Assembly (NCBI GenBank): GCA_031411055.1
Contig: JANOAI010000480.1
Coordinates: 1 to 7,038 of the forward strand
DNA length: 7,038 nucleotides
Direction: 5' to 3'
Origin: JAIYDQ01 sp031411055
GTDB taxonomy: Bacteria; Planctomycetota; Planctomycetia; Pirellulales; Pirellulaceae
Shown: positions 1-6,949 of the stretch, piece after piece
How the letters are laid out: each line of letters starts with the position of its first letter
How positions within the stretch are numbered: position 1 is the stretch's first letter
The notes under the pieces: model-generated
What the model saw: only the letters and a program-made list of their open reading frames with translations
The model's database searches: none
What the model was told of the DNA's origin: nothing
Program-made: the position numbers and the translations under genes

Positions 1-2
1 GA

Positions 3-566
3 AGCAAGGGCTTCTACACCGTCCAGAAGTTCATGGAAGGCAACTCGATGCCGGGCTCCGAGGTGCTTTGCATTCGTGACTGGCGCACACGTCTTACCGA
101 GCGTAAACCGATGACCGAAACCACACCGCTGGAGATTGCCGCTGCTCTTGACGGTGCTGCATCCAAAACGTTTGCTTCGCTCGAGCAGCTTCGCGAAGCT
201 GCTAAGCAAGACCCCGAGCTGCAAAAGAATGTGAACGATGGTGAAGCGTTTGCTTGGTTGGGACGTTACTACGCATCGAAGATTCGCGGCTCCTGCGCGC
301 TGGCGATGTTTGATGCCAATAGCGACAAGTTCGATCATGAAGCATCGCTTCATCATCTTGAAGATGCATTATCGCATTGGAAAAAATACGCCGCCATCCG
401 CGACGCTCACTACGTTCCTGCGATGTACAACCGTGTTGGATATGTAGACATCACAGCTCTTATCGAGAAGGTCGCGGCCGATATCGACATTGCGAGAAAC
501 TGGGAACCGGGCGCCCTCAAAGACGACGGAAAACGTGCGGGAATTGGGAAGAACTTCCAAAAGTAA
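3..566 (+). CDS. C-terminal part of an uncharacterised protein, truncated by window edge
   Basis: The frame is open from base 3 with no stop before the first ATG (base 33). The residues before that ATG (SKGFYTVQKF) look like ordinary coding sequence, so this is the 3' end of a longer gene whose start lies outside the window. About 187 residues are visible. They contain WLGRYYASKIRG (bases 255-290), a predicted helix rich in H, L, W and Y (LEDALSHWKKYAAIRDAHY, about 357-413), and a charged tail ending at TAA 564-566. The visible part appears almost wholly alpha-helical, with no membrane segment. From memory, this kind of tail occurs at the end of large hypothetical or glycoside-hydrolase-like proteins of Verrucomicrobiota and Planctomycetota. 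That resemblance is unverified and I assign no enzyme activity. The next gene, a secreted carbohydrate-active-type protein 184 bases downstream, fits a polysaccharide-related role. Confidence 0.7.
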   Translation, partial: SKGFYTVQKFMEGNSMPGSEVLCIRDWRTRLTERKPMTETTPLEIAAALDGAASKTFASLEQLREAAKQDPELQKNVNDGEAFAWLGRYYASKIRGSCALAMFDANSDKFDHEASLHHLEDALSHWKKYAAIRDAHYVPAMYNRVGYVDITALIEKVAADIDIARNWEPGALKDDGKRAGIGKNFQK

Positions 567-600
567 ACCCAATAGGGAAAACGCTCTGTTCCAACTCGGA

Positions 601-636
601 TTGAGTGTACGACGGACTTCTAGTCCGTCGGCTCAA
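601..636. repeat. Intergenic palindromic hairpin repeat, with a third arm copy downstream
   Basis: The arms cgacggact (610-618) and agtccgtcg (622-630) are perfect reverse complements around a 3-base loop. A second, outer pair, ttgag (601-605) and ctcaa (632-636), extends the stem across a small internal bulge. The same 9-mer cgacggact recurs as a direct copy at 645-653. The element begins 34 bases after the stop of the preceding gene and could act as a transcript-end hairpin. It has no T-run after it, so it is not a classical intrinsic terminator. Its form resembles the short dispersed palindromes common between genes in Planctomycetota. The rest of the gap (567-750) shows no clear promoter or ribosome binding site. 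Confidence 0.7.
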
Positions 637-750
637 GTTACCAACGACGGACTGGAAACGGATGAAAAAATATCTTTCCAAACTTACCGTAATTGATCAA
701 TCATTTCACCTCGAACATTTTTCCACATCTCACTCATTGGTCCACTCTCT

Positions 751-2709
751 ATGAAACGAATAGCTACAGTCTTGATGATGGTTGCCGGATTGGCCTTTGG
801 ACTCACTGCATTTTCAAACGACTTGAAGTCACCGATCACCGCACCACGTCAACCTGACGGAAAAGGTGAGGTCTTGATCACTGGCGAGCTGAAACAGTGG
901 CACAAGGTCACCCTTACGCTTGATGGTCCGTTTGCACATGAACGCGATACGCAACCCAATGCCTTTACCGATCTCGCGATCAACGTCACCTTCACGCACG
1001 AATCAGGTTCACCCAGTTATAACGTACCAGGCTACTTCGCGGCTGACGGAGACGCTGTCAACAGCTCAGCAGAATCGGGTACAAAATGGCGAGCCCATCT
1101 TGCGCCCGACAAATCGGGGACATGGAACTATACTGTGTCATTCATGCGAGGTAAGAACGTAGCGTTGGAAGGCGGTGGCGAGTCGTTGAAGCCCTTCGAT
1201 GGCAAAAGCGGCAGCTTCAAGATCGCAGAGACAGACAAATCCGGCCGCGATTTCCGAGCACAGGGACGACTTCAGTACGTCGGCAATCATCACTTACAAT
1301 TCGCCGGTTCGAAGCAGTACTTTTTCAAAGCCGGTCCCGACTCGCCCGAAACGCTGCTGGCGTATCGCGACTTCGACAATACCAGCGCCGGCAAGCCTGA
1401 CAAATCACCACTTAAGTCCTTGGAGCCACACGTTGCCGATTGGAAAATGGGTGATCCAACGTGGCGCGAAGGCAAGGGTAAGGGAATGATCGGCGCGCTG
1501 AACTACCTCGCAAATAAGGGTCTCAATGCTTTCTCCTTCCTCACCTACAATGCATCCGGAGACGGCGATAACGTTTGGCCATTCGTCGATCGGGATACAA
1601 AACTAAATTACGATTGCTCGAAGCTTGACCAATGGGGGATAGTGTTCGATCACGCGACGGCACGCGGCCTCTATCTTCATTTCAAACTTCAAGAGAATGA
1701 AATGGACGACAATCGTCTCGGCCCAAACCGAAAAGACGGAATCATTCGCGAGTCGCTCGACGGCGGAAAGCTTGGCATTGAACGCAAGTTGTATTGCCGC
1801 GAGCTCATCGCACGCTTCGCTCATACTCTCGCGCTCAACTGGAACATCGGCGAAGAGAACACACAGAGCAGCGACGAAATCCGCGACATGGTGAAGTTCC
1901 TTCATGATACGGATCCCTATCGACATCACATCGTCATTCATACGTTCCCGCCCCAGCAGGAACAGGTGTATGAGCCTTTGCTGGGAGACAAGTCTCTGCT
2001 TACTGGCGTGTCGTTGCAAAACTCTTGGAAAGCGGCCCACCAACGCTCTTTGAAATGGCTGCGTGAATCCGCCGCCGCTGGACGCCCATGGGTTGTCGCG
2101 AATGACGAACAGAATCCGGCGAGTCTTGGCGTACCGCCCGATCCGGGATACAAAGGCCACGACGGCATCGCAGTGGAGAAAGAGCTCAAGGGTTCCAAGG
2201 CTGAGGGCAACTTCAAATCCCCCCCCTACACAATGCACGATATCCGGAAACTAACGCTATGGGGCACGCTCATGGCGGGTGGTGCAGGGGTTGAATACTA
2301 CTTTGGCTATTCCCTGCCCGAAAACGATCTTGTTCTGCAAGACTTCCGCAGTCGCGATAAGAGCTGGGACTACTGCCGTATCGCATTGGATTTCCTCCGA
2401 ACCGAGAGGATCCCCTTCGCGGAAATGTTGAGCAGCAACTCGCTGATCGGCAACACTCAAGACGACAACTCCAAGTATTGTTTCGCCAAAACGAACGAGG
2501 TCTATCTTGTATATCTCCCGAGTGGCGGCACGACGGACCTTGATCTCTCAGGTGCGAAGGACGGTTTTACCGTGAAATGGTTCAATCCACGTACCGGCGG
2601 AGCACTCGTGAACGGCTCCGTCAATACTGTTACTGGTGGCGGCTCTGTCGCGATAGGCAATCCGCCTACTGAGTCCACCGAAGACTGGTTGGCCGTCATT
2701 CGCCGATGA
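751..2709 (+). CDS. Secreted DUF5060-domain glycoside-hydrolase-like protein with C-terminal putative collagen-binding domain
   Basis: This 652-residue protein starts with a signal peptide (MKR, then a hydrophobic stretch at about 5-20, cleavage near 20-24), so it is probably exported. Residues about 45-130 match the DUF5060 pattern (GELKQWHKVTLTLDGPF near the start, SGTWNYTV near the end). A (beta/alpha)8-type core follows. It contains NWNIGEEN (363-370), a NDEQNP segment (451-456) and the strongly conserved-looking block LWGTLMAGGAGVEYYFGY ending at 520. E368 or E369 and E453 are candidate catalytic acids by analogy with DUF4038/GH140-like enzymes; this assignment is inference. Residues about 560-650, with YLVYLPSGG and WFNPRTGG, fit the Pfam 'putative collagen-binding' C-terminal domain (Collagen_bind_2), here probably a beta-sandwich accessory module. 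The ATG at 751 is chosen because the signal peptide begins there; no Shine-Dalgarno sequence precedes it. The likely role is hydrolysis of a polysaccharide or glycan outside the cytoplasm. The substrate cannot be deduced. Confidence 0.88.
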   Translation: MKRIATVLMMVAGLAFGLTAFSNDLKSPITAPRQPDGKGEVLITGELKQWHKVTLTLDGPFAHERDTQPNAFTDLAINVTFTHESGSPSYNVPGYFAADGDAVNSSAESGTKWRAHLAPDKSGTWNYTVSFMRGKNVALEGGGESLKPFDGKSGSFKIAETDKSGRDFRAQGRLQYVGNHHLQFAGSKQYFFKAGPDSPETLLAYRDFDNTSAGKPDKSPLKSLEPHVADWKMGDPTWREGKGKGMIGALNYLANKGLNAFSFLTYNASGDGDNVWPFVDRDTKLNYDCSKLDQWGIVFDHATARGLYLHFKLQENEMDDNRLGPNRKDGIIRESLDGGKLGIERKLYCRELIARFAHTLALNWNIGEENTQSSDEIRDMVKFLHDTDPYRHHIVIHTFPPQQEQVYEPLLGDKSLLTGVSLQNSWKAAHQRSLKWLRESAAAGRPWVVANDEQNPASLGVPPDPGYKGHDGIAVEKELKGSKAEGNFKSPPYTMHDIRKLTLWGTLMAGGAGVEYYFGYSLPENDLVLQDFRSRDKSWDYCRIALDFLRTERIPFAEMLSSNSLIGNTQDDNSKYCFAKTNEVYLVYLPSGGTTDLDLSGAKDGFTVKWFNPRTGGALVNGSVNTVTGGGSVAIGNPPTESTEDWLAVIRR

Positions 2710-2774
2710 GCGAGGATCCCTTTCCGCAGGATAGACTCATTGATCACTAAACCACTTTCGCCTGGACGCTGAGT

Positions 2775-3038
2775 ATGAAGCGCTTGTTCCTAATCCCCAT
2801 CGCCATTTACGCTTGGACGCTCATCGCGTTCTTCGGCTTCTCCGCACGTTCGTCGGCGGACGATACCATCGGATTTTTCTTGGATACAGCCATCCCCCAG
2901 CACGCATTCGCCGCAAATGACATCCGCGCTGCTTTGGAAGCCAGGAAGATCTCTCGCCTAACGTTGGTGATCCGGACAGAAGTATCCAGCGACGACGAGA
3001 TTTACTTCATGGACAATCTCAGTGTCACCAAGCGATAA
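2775..3038 (+). CDS. Small secreted hypothetical protein, possibly an internally deleted remnant
   Basis: The 87-residue product has a clear signal peptide: MKR, a hydrophobic run at 4-23, and an S-S-A cleavage site at 26-28. The mature part is only about 59 residues. Its first half (IGFFLDTAIPQHAFAANDIRAALEARK, residues 32-58) resembles the extreme N-terminus of large carbohydrate-active proteins, where an 'FAA-x-x-I-x-x-AL' helix follows the first strand, as in GH67-type N-terminal domains. Its last residues (EIYFMDNLSV, 75-84) look like the closing strand of a beta-sandwich domain. A start and an end with no middle suggest a large internal deletion, but a genuine small protein cannot be excluded. 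It begins 65 bases after the DUF5060 gene on the same strand, so co-transcription is possible. No Shine-Dalgarno sequence is evident. The function is unknown. Confidence 0.55.
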   Translation: MKRLFLIPIAIYAWTLIAFFGFSARSSADDTIGFFLDTAIPQHAFAANDIRAALEARKISRLTLVIRTEVSSDDEIYFMDNLSVTKR

Positions 3039-3058
3039 GGCGAGCAACAAATGAATTC

Positions 3059-3091
3059 GTGCGGTCCAACGGACAAACTTGTCCATCGCAC
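3059..3091. repeat. Short nested inverted repeat after the small secreted gene
   Basis: The core ggacaa (3071-3076) and ttgtcc (3079-3084) form a palindrome around two bases. An outer pair, gtgcg (3059-3063) and cgcac (3087-3091), encloses it. The left side also holds a competing gtcc-aac-ggac pairing (3064-3074). It lies 20 bases after the preceding stop codon and could fold in the transcript as a weak 3'-end hairpin. No T-run follows. Confidence 0.35.
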
Positions 3092-3142
3092 AACGAGAAA
3101 ACTTTCATCGGCTGCTCGCTTCACCGCAATACTATTTATTTG

Positions 3143-3219
3143 GTAGCGGAACGGCGCGAGCCGTCCGGTGAAATACGAGAATGCTCAACGAAACCGGACG
3201 GCTTGCGCCGTTCCGCTAC
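3143..3219. repeat. REPIN-like inverted repeat with 27-bp arms
   Basis: The left arm (3143-3169) and right arm (3193-3219) are reverse complements at 26 of 27 positions; the only difference is g versus a in the middle of the arm. A 23-base AT-richer spacer separates them. The arms are GC-rich (they begin gtagcggaacggcgc) and contrast with the local sequence. Two inverted copies of a short extragenic palindrome with a variable spacer is the architecture of REP/REPIN elements, which are usually mobilised in trans by a RAYT-type transposase. No such transposase gene is in this window. The element sits in the 266-base gap before malate synthase, where the remaining sequence (3092-3142, 3220-3304) shows nothing else recognisable. 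Confidence 0.8.
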
Positions 3220-3304
3220 AATTTCGGATACAAAATTGAACGTTAATGCGATTACCCAAGCCAACTCAGAAACGAAGTAACGAGAAACCAATCAAATCAA
3301 CATT

Positions 3305-5488
3305 ATGACACAACGCATTTTACAAGGCCGTCTCCAAGTCGCTGCTGTTCTGCATGATCTGCTTACTCAACGTATCTGCCCCGGCACGGGGCTCGATCCA
3401 GCAGCCGCCTGGGCCGCGTTTGAAAAGATTGTTGCCGATCTCACGCCTAGAGTACGAGTACTACTAGCCAAACGGGACGAACTACAGACCAAGATCGACG
3501 AGTGGCATCGCGCCCACGCTGGCCAGCCGCATGATGCGGGAGCCTATAAGAAGTTCTTGACCGAGATCGGTTACCTTCTACTCGAAGGGCCAGATTTTTC
3601 GGCGACTACCGAGAATGTTGATAATGAAGTGGCGAACATTGCCGGGCCACAACTGGTAGTGCCTGTCACCAACGCACGCTACGCGCTCAATGCAGCTAAC
3701 GCTCGCTGGGGGAGTCTTTATGACGCACTGTACGGAACAGACGTGATTCCGGAAGCCGACGGCTGCGAAAAATCCGGCGGCTTCAACCCTAAGCGGGGTG
3801 CGAAAGTCATCGCCTTCACACGCGAGTTCTTGGATAAAGCAGCCCCGCTCGCCAGCGGCAGTCACAAGGATGCAACTGCGTATGCTGTTCAAGGCGGACA
3901 GCTTTTAGTCAAGTTGGTTGGCGGCCAGCAATCGACACTTACTGACGATGCGAAATTTGTCGGCTATGTTGGAGCGGCCACGACGCCGTCGACTATCCTG
4001 CTTGTCAATCACGGTTTGCACATTGAGATTCAGTTTGATCGCGCTCACACCATCGGCAAGACCGACGCTGCTGGTATTAAGGACCTGGTGCTTGAGTCTG
4101 CAATCACGACGATTCAAGACATGGAGGATTCCGTGTCGGTGGTAGACGCGACGGATAAAGCGCATACGTATGCCAATTGGCTTGGCTTGATCCAAGGTGA
4201 TTTGTCCGAGACGTTCGAGAAGGGTGGTCGCTCGTTGACTCGCACGCTACACCCTGACCGCACCTACAACAAGTCCGATGGCGGAACGATGAATCTGCCG
4301 GGGCGAAGTTTGCTCTTTGTGCGAAACGTCGGCCATCATATGTTCACGGACGCGGTGCTCGATAGCGAAGGAAAAGAAATTCCCGAGGGCTTTCTCGATG
4401 CTTTTTTCACGTGCCTGATCTCGTCATTTGATGTGAAGGGCCAAGGCAAGTTCCGCAATTCGCGTACCGGCAGTATTTACATCGTGAAGCCGAAGATGCA
4501 TGGTCCGGATGAGGTCGCGTTGACCTGTGAACTGTTCGGTCGGATTGAAGATGCGCTCGGTCTGCCTCGCTTCACAGTTAAGCTAGGAATCATGGATGAG
4601 GAACGCCGCACGACGATCAATCTCAAGGAATGCATCCGCGTTGCGAAGGATCGGGTGGTCTTCATCAATACGGGTTTTCTCGACCGCACGGGCGATGAGA
4701 TTCACACCAGCATGGAGGCCGGTCCGGTAGTACGAAAGAATACCATGAAGTCGCAGCCATGGATCGTTGCCTACGAAGATTGGAACGTGGACAACGGACT
4801 CGCTTGCGGACTGCGCGGTCGCGCGCAAATTGGCAAGGGAATGTACGCCATGCCTGACCTGATGGCACAGATGGTCTCAACGAAGCGTGCGCATCCCATG
4901 GCCGGAGCAAATACGGCTTGGGTTCCCTCTCCCACCGCAGCCACACTTCATGCGCTGCATTATCACGAGGTGAATGTAGCGCAGCGTCAAACTGAACTTG
5001 CCAAGCGATCGCGAGCTAGCCTCGACGCGATCTTGACCTTGCCGCTGCAAGGTTCAGCATGGCCAACCGCAGAGGAAGTTCAACAAGAACTCGACAACAA
5101 TGTGCATAGTATTCTAGGCTACGTCGTGCGATGGATTGACAGCGGTGTGGGTTGCTCGAAAGTGCCAGACATTCATGATGTTGGTCTCATGGAAGATCGC
5201 GCCACTTTGCGCATCTCAAGTCAGCATATCGCCAACTGGTTACGGCACGGTGTCTGTTCGCGGGAACAAGTCAACGAAACACTTCGCCGGATGGCAACCG
5301 TAGTCGATCGCCAAAACACGGGCGACATAAGTTATCGACCTATGTCGCCGAACTTTGAGGGAAATACCGCGTTTCAAGCTGCTTGCGACCTTGTGTTTAA
5401 AGGAGGAGAGCAACCCAATGGCTACACGGAGTTCATTTTGCATGCTCGACGTCGCGAAGTGAAAGCCCGGAATTCGATACGTAAGTGA
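3305..5488 (+). CDS. glcB: Malate synthase G
   Basis: Malate synthase G condenses glyoxylate with acetyl-CoA and water to give malate and CoA in the cytoplasm, which lets cells assimilate glycolate, glyoxylate or C2 compounds. The product is 727 residues, against 723 for the E. coli enzyme, and is collinear with it from start to end. Recognisable blocks include NARYALNAANARWGSLYDALYG, the MEDSV-x-x-VDA-x-DK segment, LFVRNVGHHM, KMHGPDEVAL, MDEERRT, FLDRTGDE and MEDRATLRISSQHIANWLRHG. By alignment to E. coli GlcB, R340 is the catalytic arginine, E432 and D460 the Mg2+ ligands, D631 the catalytic base and C617 the active-site cysteine. All are present, so the enzyme should be active. The ATG at 3305 matches the family N-terminus; no Shine-Dalgarno sequence precedes it. 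It lies upstream of glcD in the same direction, 222 bases away. Confidence 0.97.
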   Translation: MTQRILQGRLQVAAVLHDLLTQRICPGTGLDPAAAWAAFEKIVADLTPRVRVLLAKRDELQTKIDEWHRAHAGQPHDAGAYKKFLTEIGYLLLEGPDFSATTENVDNEVANIAGPQLVVPVTNARYALNAANARWGSLYDALYGTDVIPEADGCEKSGGFNPKRGAKVIAFTREFLDKAAPLASGSHKDATAYAVQGGQLLVKLVGGQQSTLTDDAKFVGYVGAATTPSTILLVNHGLHIEIQFDRAHTIGKTDAAGIKDLVLESAITTIQDMEDSVSVVDATDKAHTYANWLGLIQGDLSETFEKGGRSLTRTLHPDRTYNKSDGGTMNLPGRSLLFVRNVGHHMFTDAVLDSEGKEIPEGFLDAFFTCLISSFDVKGQGKFRNSRTGSIYIVKPKMHGPDEVALTCELFGRIEDALGLPRFTVKLGIMDEERRTTINLKECIRVAKDRVVFINTGFLDRTGDEIHTSMEAGPVVRKNTMKSQPWIVAYEDWNVDNGLACGLRGRAQIGKGMYAMPDLMAQMVSTKRAHPMAGANTAWVPSPTAATLHALHYHEVNVAQRQTELAKRSRASLDAILTLPLQGSAWPTAEEVQQELDNNVHSILGYVVRWIDSGVGCSKVPDIHDVGLMEDRATLRISSQHIANWLRHGVCSREQVNETLRRMATVVDRQNTGDISYRPMSPNFEGNTAFQAACDLVFKGGEQPNGYTEFILHARRREVKARNSIRK

Positions 5489-5548
5489 GGAACCTGAGGA
5501 AATGCCCCTAACTAACTTAGCGTCAAGACGCGCGTTGCGATATACAAA

Positions 5549-5690
5549 GAATCCCGTGGGTTTACCCCGCGGAAGTTTCGGTTTTGCGCTAAACATCGAT
5601 TCTGCACTTACCTTGCTTGGTCGCTGGGAGAAAAGCGTTTCATGTTTAGCGAAAAGCCGAACGATCCGCAGGACGAACCTGCGGGATTTC
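5549..5690. repeat. Compound long inverted repeat between glcB and glcD
   Basis: The left arm (5549-5596) and right arm (5642-5690) are inverted copies matching at about 36 of 46 aligned positions plus one gap, around a 45-base centre. The best-conserved part is the inner end, cgctaaacat against atgtttagcg. Each arm also folds on its own. In the right arm, ccgcagg (5666-5672) pairs perfectly with cctgcgg (5678-5684). In the left arm, ccgtggg pairs with ccccgcgg using a G-T wobble. The RNA could therefore form either one long stem or two small hairpins. The element ends 20 bases before the glcD start. It resembles a mobile palindromic (REPIN- or MITE-like) unit and could also influence read-through from glcB into glcD; the latter is inference. 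Confidence 0.75.
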
Positions 5691-5693
5691 GTC

Positions 5694-5700
5694 GGAAGGA
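5694..5700 (+). promoter_or_regulatory. Possible ribosome binding site for glcD
   Basis: The purine run ggaagga lies 10 bases before the ATG at 5711 and just outside the right arm of the inverted repeat. It is the only plausible Shine-Dalgarno-like sequence before any gene start here. It supports the 5711 start over the upstream in-frame ATG at 5642, which lies inside the repeat. Confidence 0.45.
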
Positions 5701-5710
5701 AAAATTCAAT

Positions 5711-6949
5711 ATGAGCCAACTTGCAATTCAACGACTCAAGACTCTCCTTCGGCCGGATCAGCTGCTGCTTCGCTCGGAACAACTTGCTGCCTATCAAAGC
5801 GACGGATTGACAGCCTTTCATCAAACACCACTTGCCGTTGCTGTTCCTGAGACGAACGATGAAGTGGTCGCATTAGTCCGATTGTGTCACCAAGAAAAAT
5901 TGCCATTCGTCGCGCGCGGCAGCGGAACGAGTCTTTCAGGAGGCTCGTTACCGGTTGCAGGAGGGATCATTATCGCGATGAATAGGCTCAATCGAATACT
6001 CAAAATTGATCCCGTGAATCGCGTCGCGGTGGTCGAGTCCGGCGTCATCAATACGGCTGTGAGCGTTGCCGCCGCGCCGCACGGTCTCTACTATTCTCCC
6101 GATCCATCCAGTCAGACGATTTGTACCATCGGTGGCAACGTCGCATTCAATTCTGGCGGCGCACATTGCCTCAAATATGGAATGACCGCGAATCATGTGC
6201 TCGGCATCAAGGCTGTGCTCGCTACCGGTGAAGTCGTCGAGTGGGGAAGTGCAAGTCGGGAGAACGTCGGTCCGGATTGGTGTGGGCTTTTCACCGGAAA
6301 CGAAGGTTTGTTCGGCATCGCGTTGGAGGTCACGCTTCAGCTGTTGCCCAAACCTGAGTGCTTTCACACAGTGCTAGCTGGTTATAAGTCGCTGGAAGAG
6401 GCCGGCGATGCCGTTTCCGCTGTGATCGCTAGCGGTTTGCTTCCGGGTGCAATGGAGATCATGGACGCACTCGCGCTCGAAGCTGCCGTGGCCGCTGTTC
6501 ATGCAGAGTATCCCGCGGGTGCGGAAGCGGTACTGATCGTCGAGCTGGAAGGGCCTCGCGAAGTTGTCGCTGAAGACCGTAAGCGTCTCGACGCGATCAT
6601 CACTGCCAGCAAGCCAATCGAAGCGCGTCCGGCCAGAGACGCAGTCGAGCGAATGGCAATTTGGAAAGGACGCAAGAGCGCGTTTAGCGCCGTGGGGCGG
6701 CTTTCACCCGACTTCATCGTGCAGGACGGAGTTGTGCCGCGTCGGAAACTGGGAGAAGCTTTACGACGCATCGGCGAAATGTCTCGCGAAACCGGCATCC
6801 GTGTTGCCAACGTTTTTCATGCGGGCGATGGCAATCTTCATCCACTCATTTTATTCAATGGCCGTGTTCCCGGAGATCTCGGACGCGCCGAGGCACTCGC
6901 CGGTCGAATCTTGAAGATGTGTCAATTTGGTAACATTAACATTTTCTAA
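5711..6949 (+). CDS. glcD: Glycolate oxidase FAD-linked subunit GlcD, C-terminally truncated
   Basis: GlcD is the FAD-binding subunit of glycolate dehydrogenase (GlcDEF), which oxidises glycolate to glyoxylate, the substrate of the malate synthase encoded just upstream. The N-terminus MSQLAIQRLKTLL, the FAD-binding PCMH motif GSGTSLSGG (70-78), PDPSSQ (130-135) with IGGNVAFNSGG after it, the CLKYG block, FTGNEGLFG and HAGDGNLHP (370-378) all match the family. The in-frame ATG at 5642 adds 23 residues encoded by the inverted repeat and is rejected. The frame runs 412 residues, against nearly 500 for full-length GlcD. Family similarity stops at about C404 (base 6922), where a segment such as VEAGG-GEHG should follow; the last eight codons (QFGNINIF) are AT-rich and unrelated. 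The GEHG-containing C-terminal end is missing, so the product is probably non-functional, unless the break is an assembly artefact. GlcE and GlcF are not seen. Confidence 0.9.
   Translation: MSQLAIQRLKTLLRPDQLLLRSEQLAAYQSDGLTAFHQTPLAVAVPETNDEVVALVRLCHQEKLPFVARGSGTSLSGGSLPVAGGIIIAMNRLNRILKIDPVNRVAVVESGVINTAVSVAAAPHGLYYSPDPSSQTICTIGGNVAFNSGGAHCLKYGMTANHVLGIKAVLATGEVVEWGSASRENVGPDWCGLFTGNEGLFGIALEVTLQLLPKPECFHTVLAGYKSLEEAGDAVSAVIASGLLPGAMEIMDALALEAAVAAVHAEYPAGAEAVLIVELEGPREVVAEDRKRLDAIITASKPIEARPARDAVERMAIWKGRKSAFSAVGRLSPDFIVQDGVVPRRKLGEALRRIGEMSRETGIRVANVFHAGDGNLHPLILFNGRVPGDLGRAEALAGRILKMCQFGNINIF

Noticed and set aside
1603..2238. 211-codon open frame on the minus strand
   Set aside because: It lies wholly inside the DUF5060 gene, antisense to its conserved core, and its translation shows no recognisable domain; it is a shadow frame.
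2710..2774. Possible terminator after the DUF5060 gene (atgag near 2707 with ctcat near 2738)
   Set aside because: Only five bases pair over a long loop and no T-run follows; this is within chance.
3059..3280. 73-codon + strand frame with GTG start
   Set aside because: It crosses the REPIN-like repeat and has low-complexity polar composition with no ribosome binding site; more likely non-coding.
5642..5710. Upstream in-frame ATG extending glcD by 23 residues
   Set aside because: The extension is encoded by the right arm of the inverted repeat, and GlcD homology begins at the ATG at 5711, which has a possible ribosome binding site.
5502..5714. 70-codon + strand frame after glcB
   Set aside because: Most of it is translated from the compound inverted repeat, which often yields spurious small proteins; no independent support.
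5240..5824. 194-codon open frame on the minus strand spanning the glcB-glcD gap
   Set aside because: It overlaps the conserved 3' end of glcB and the 5' end of glcD and runs through the inverted repeat; no family resemblance.
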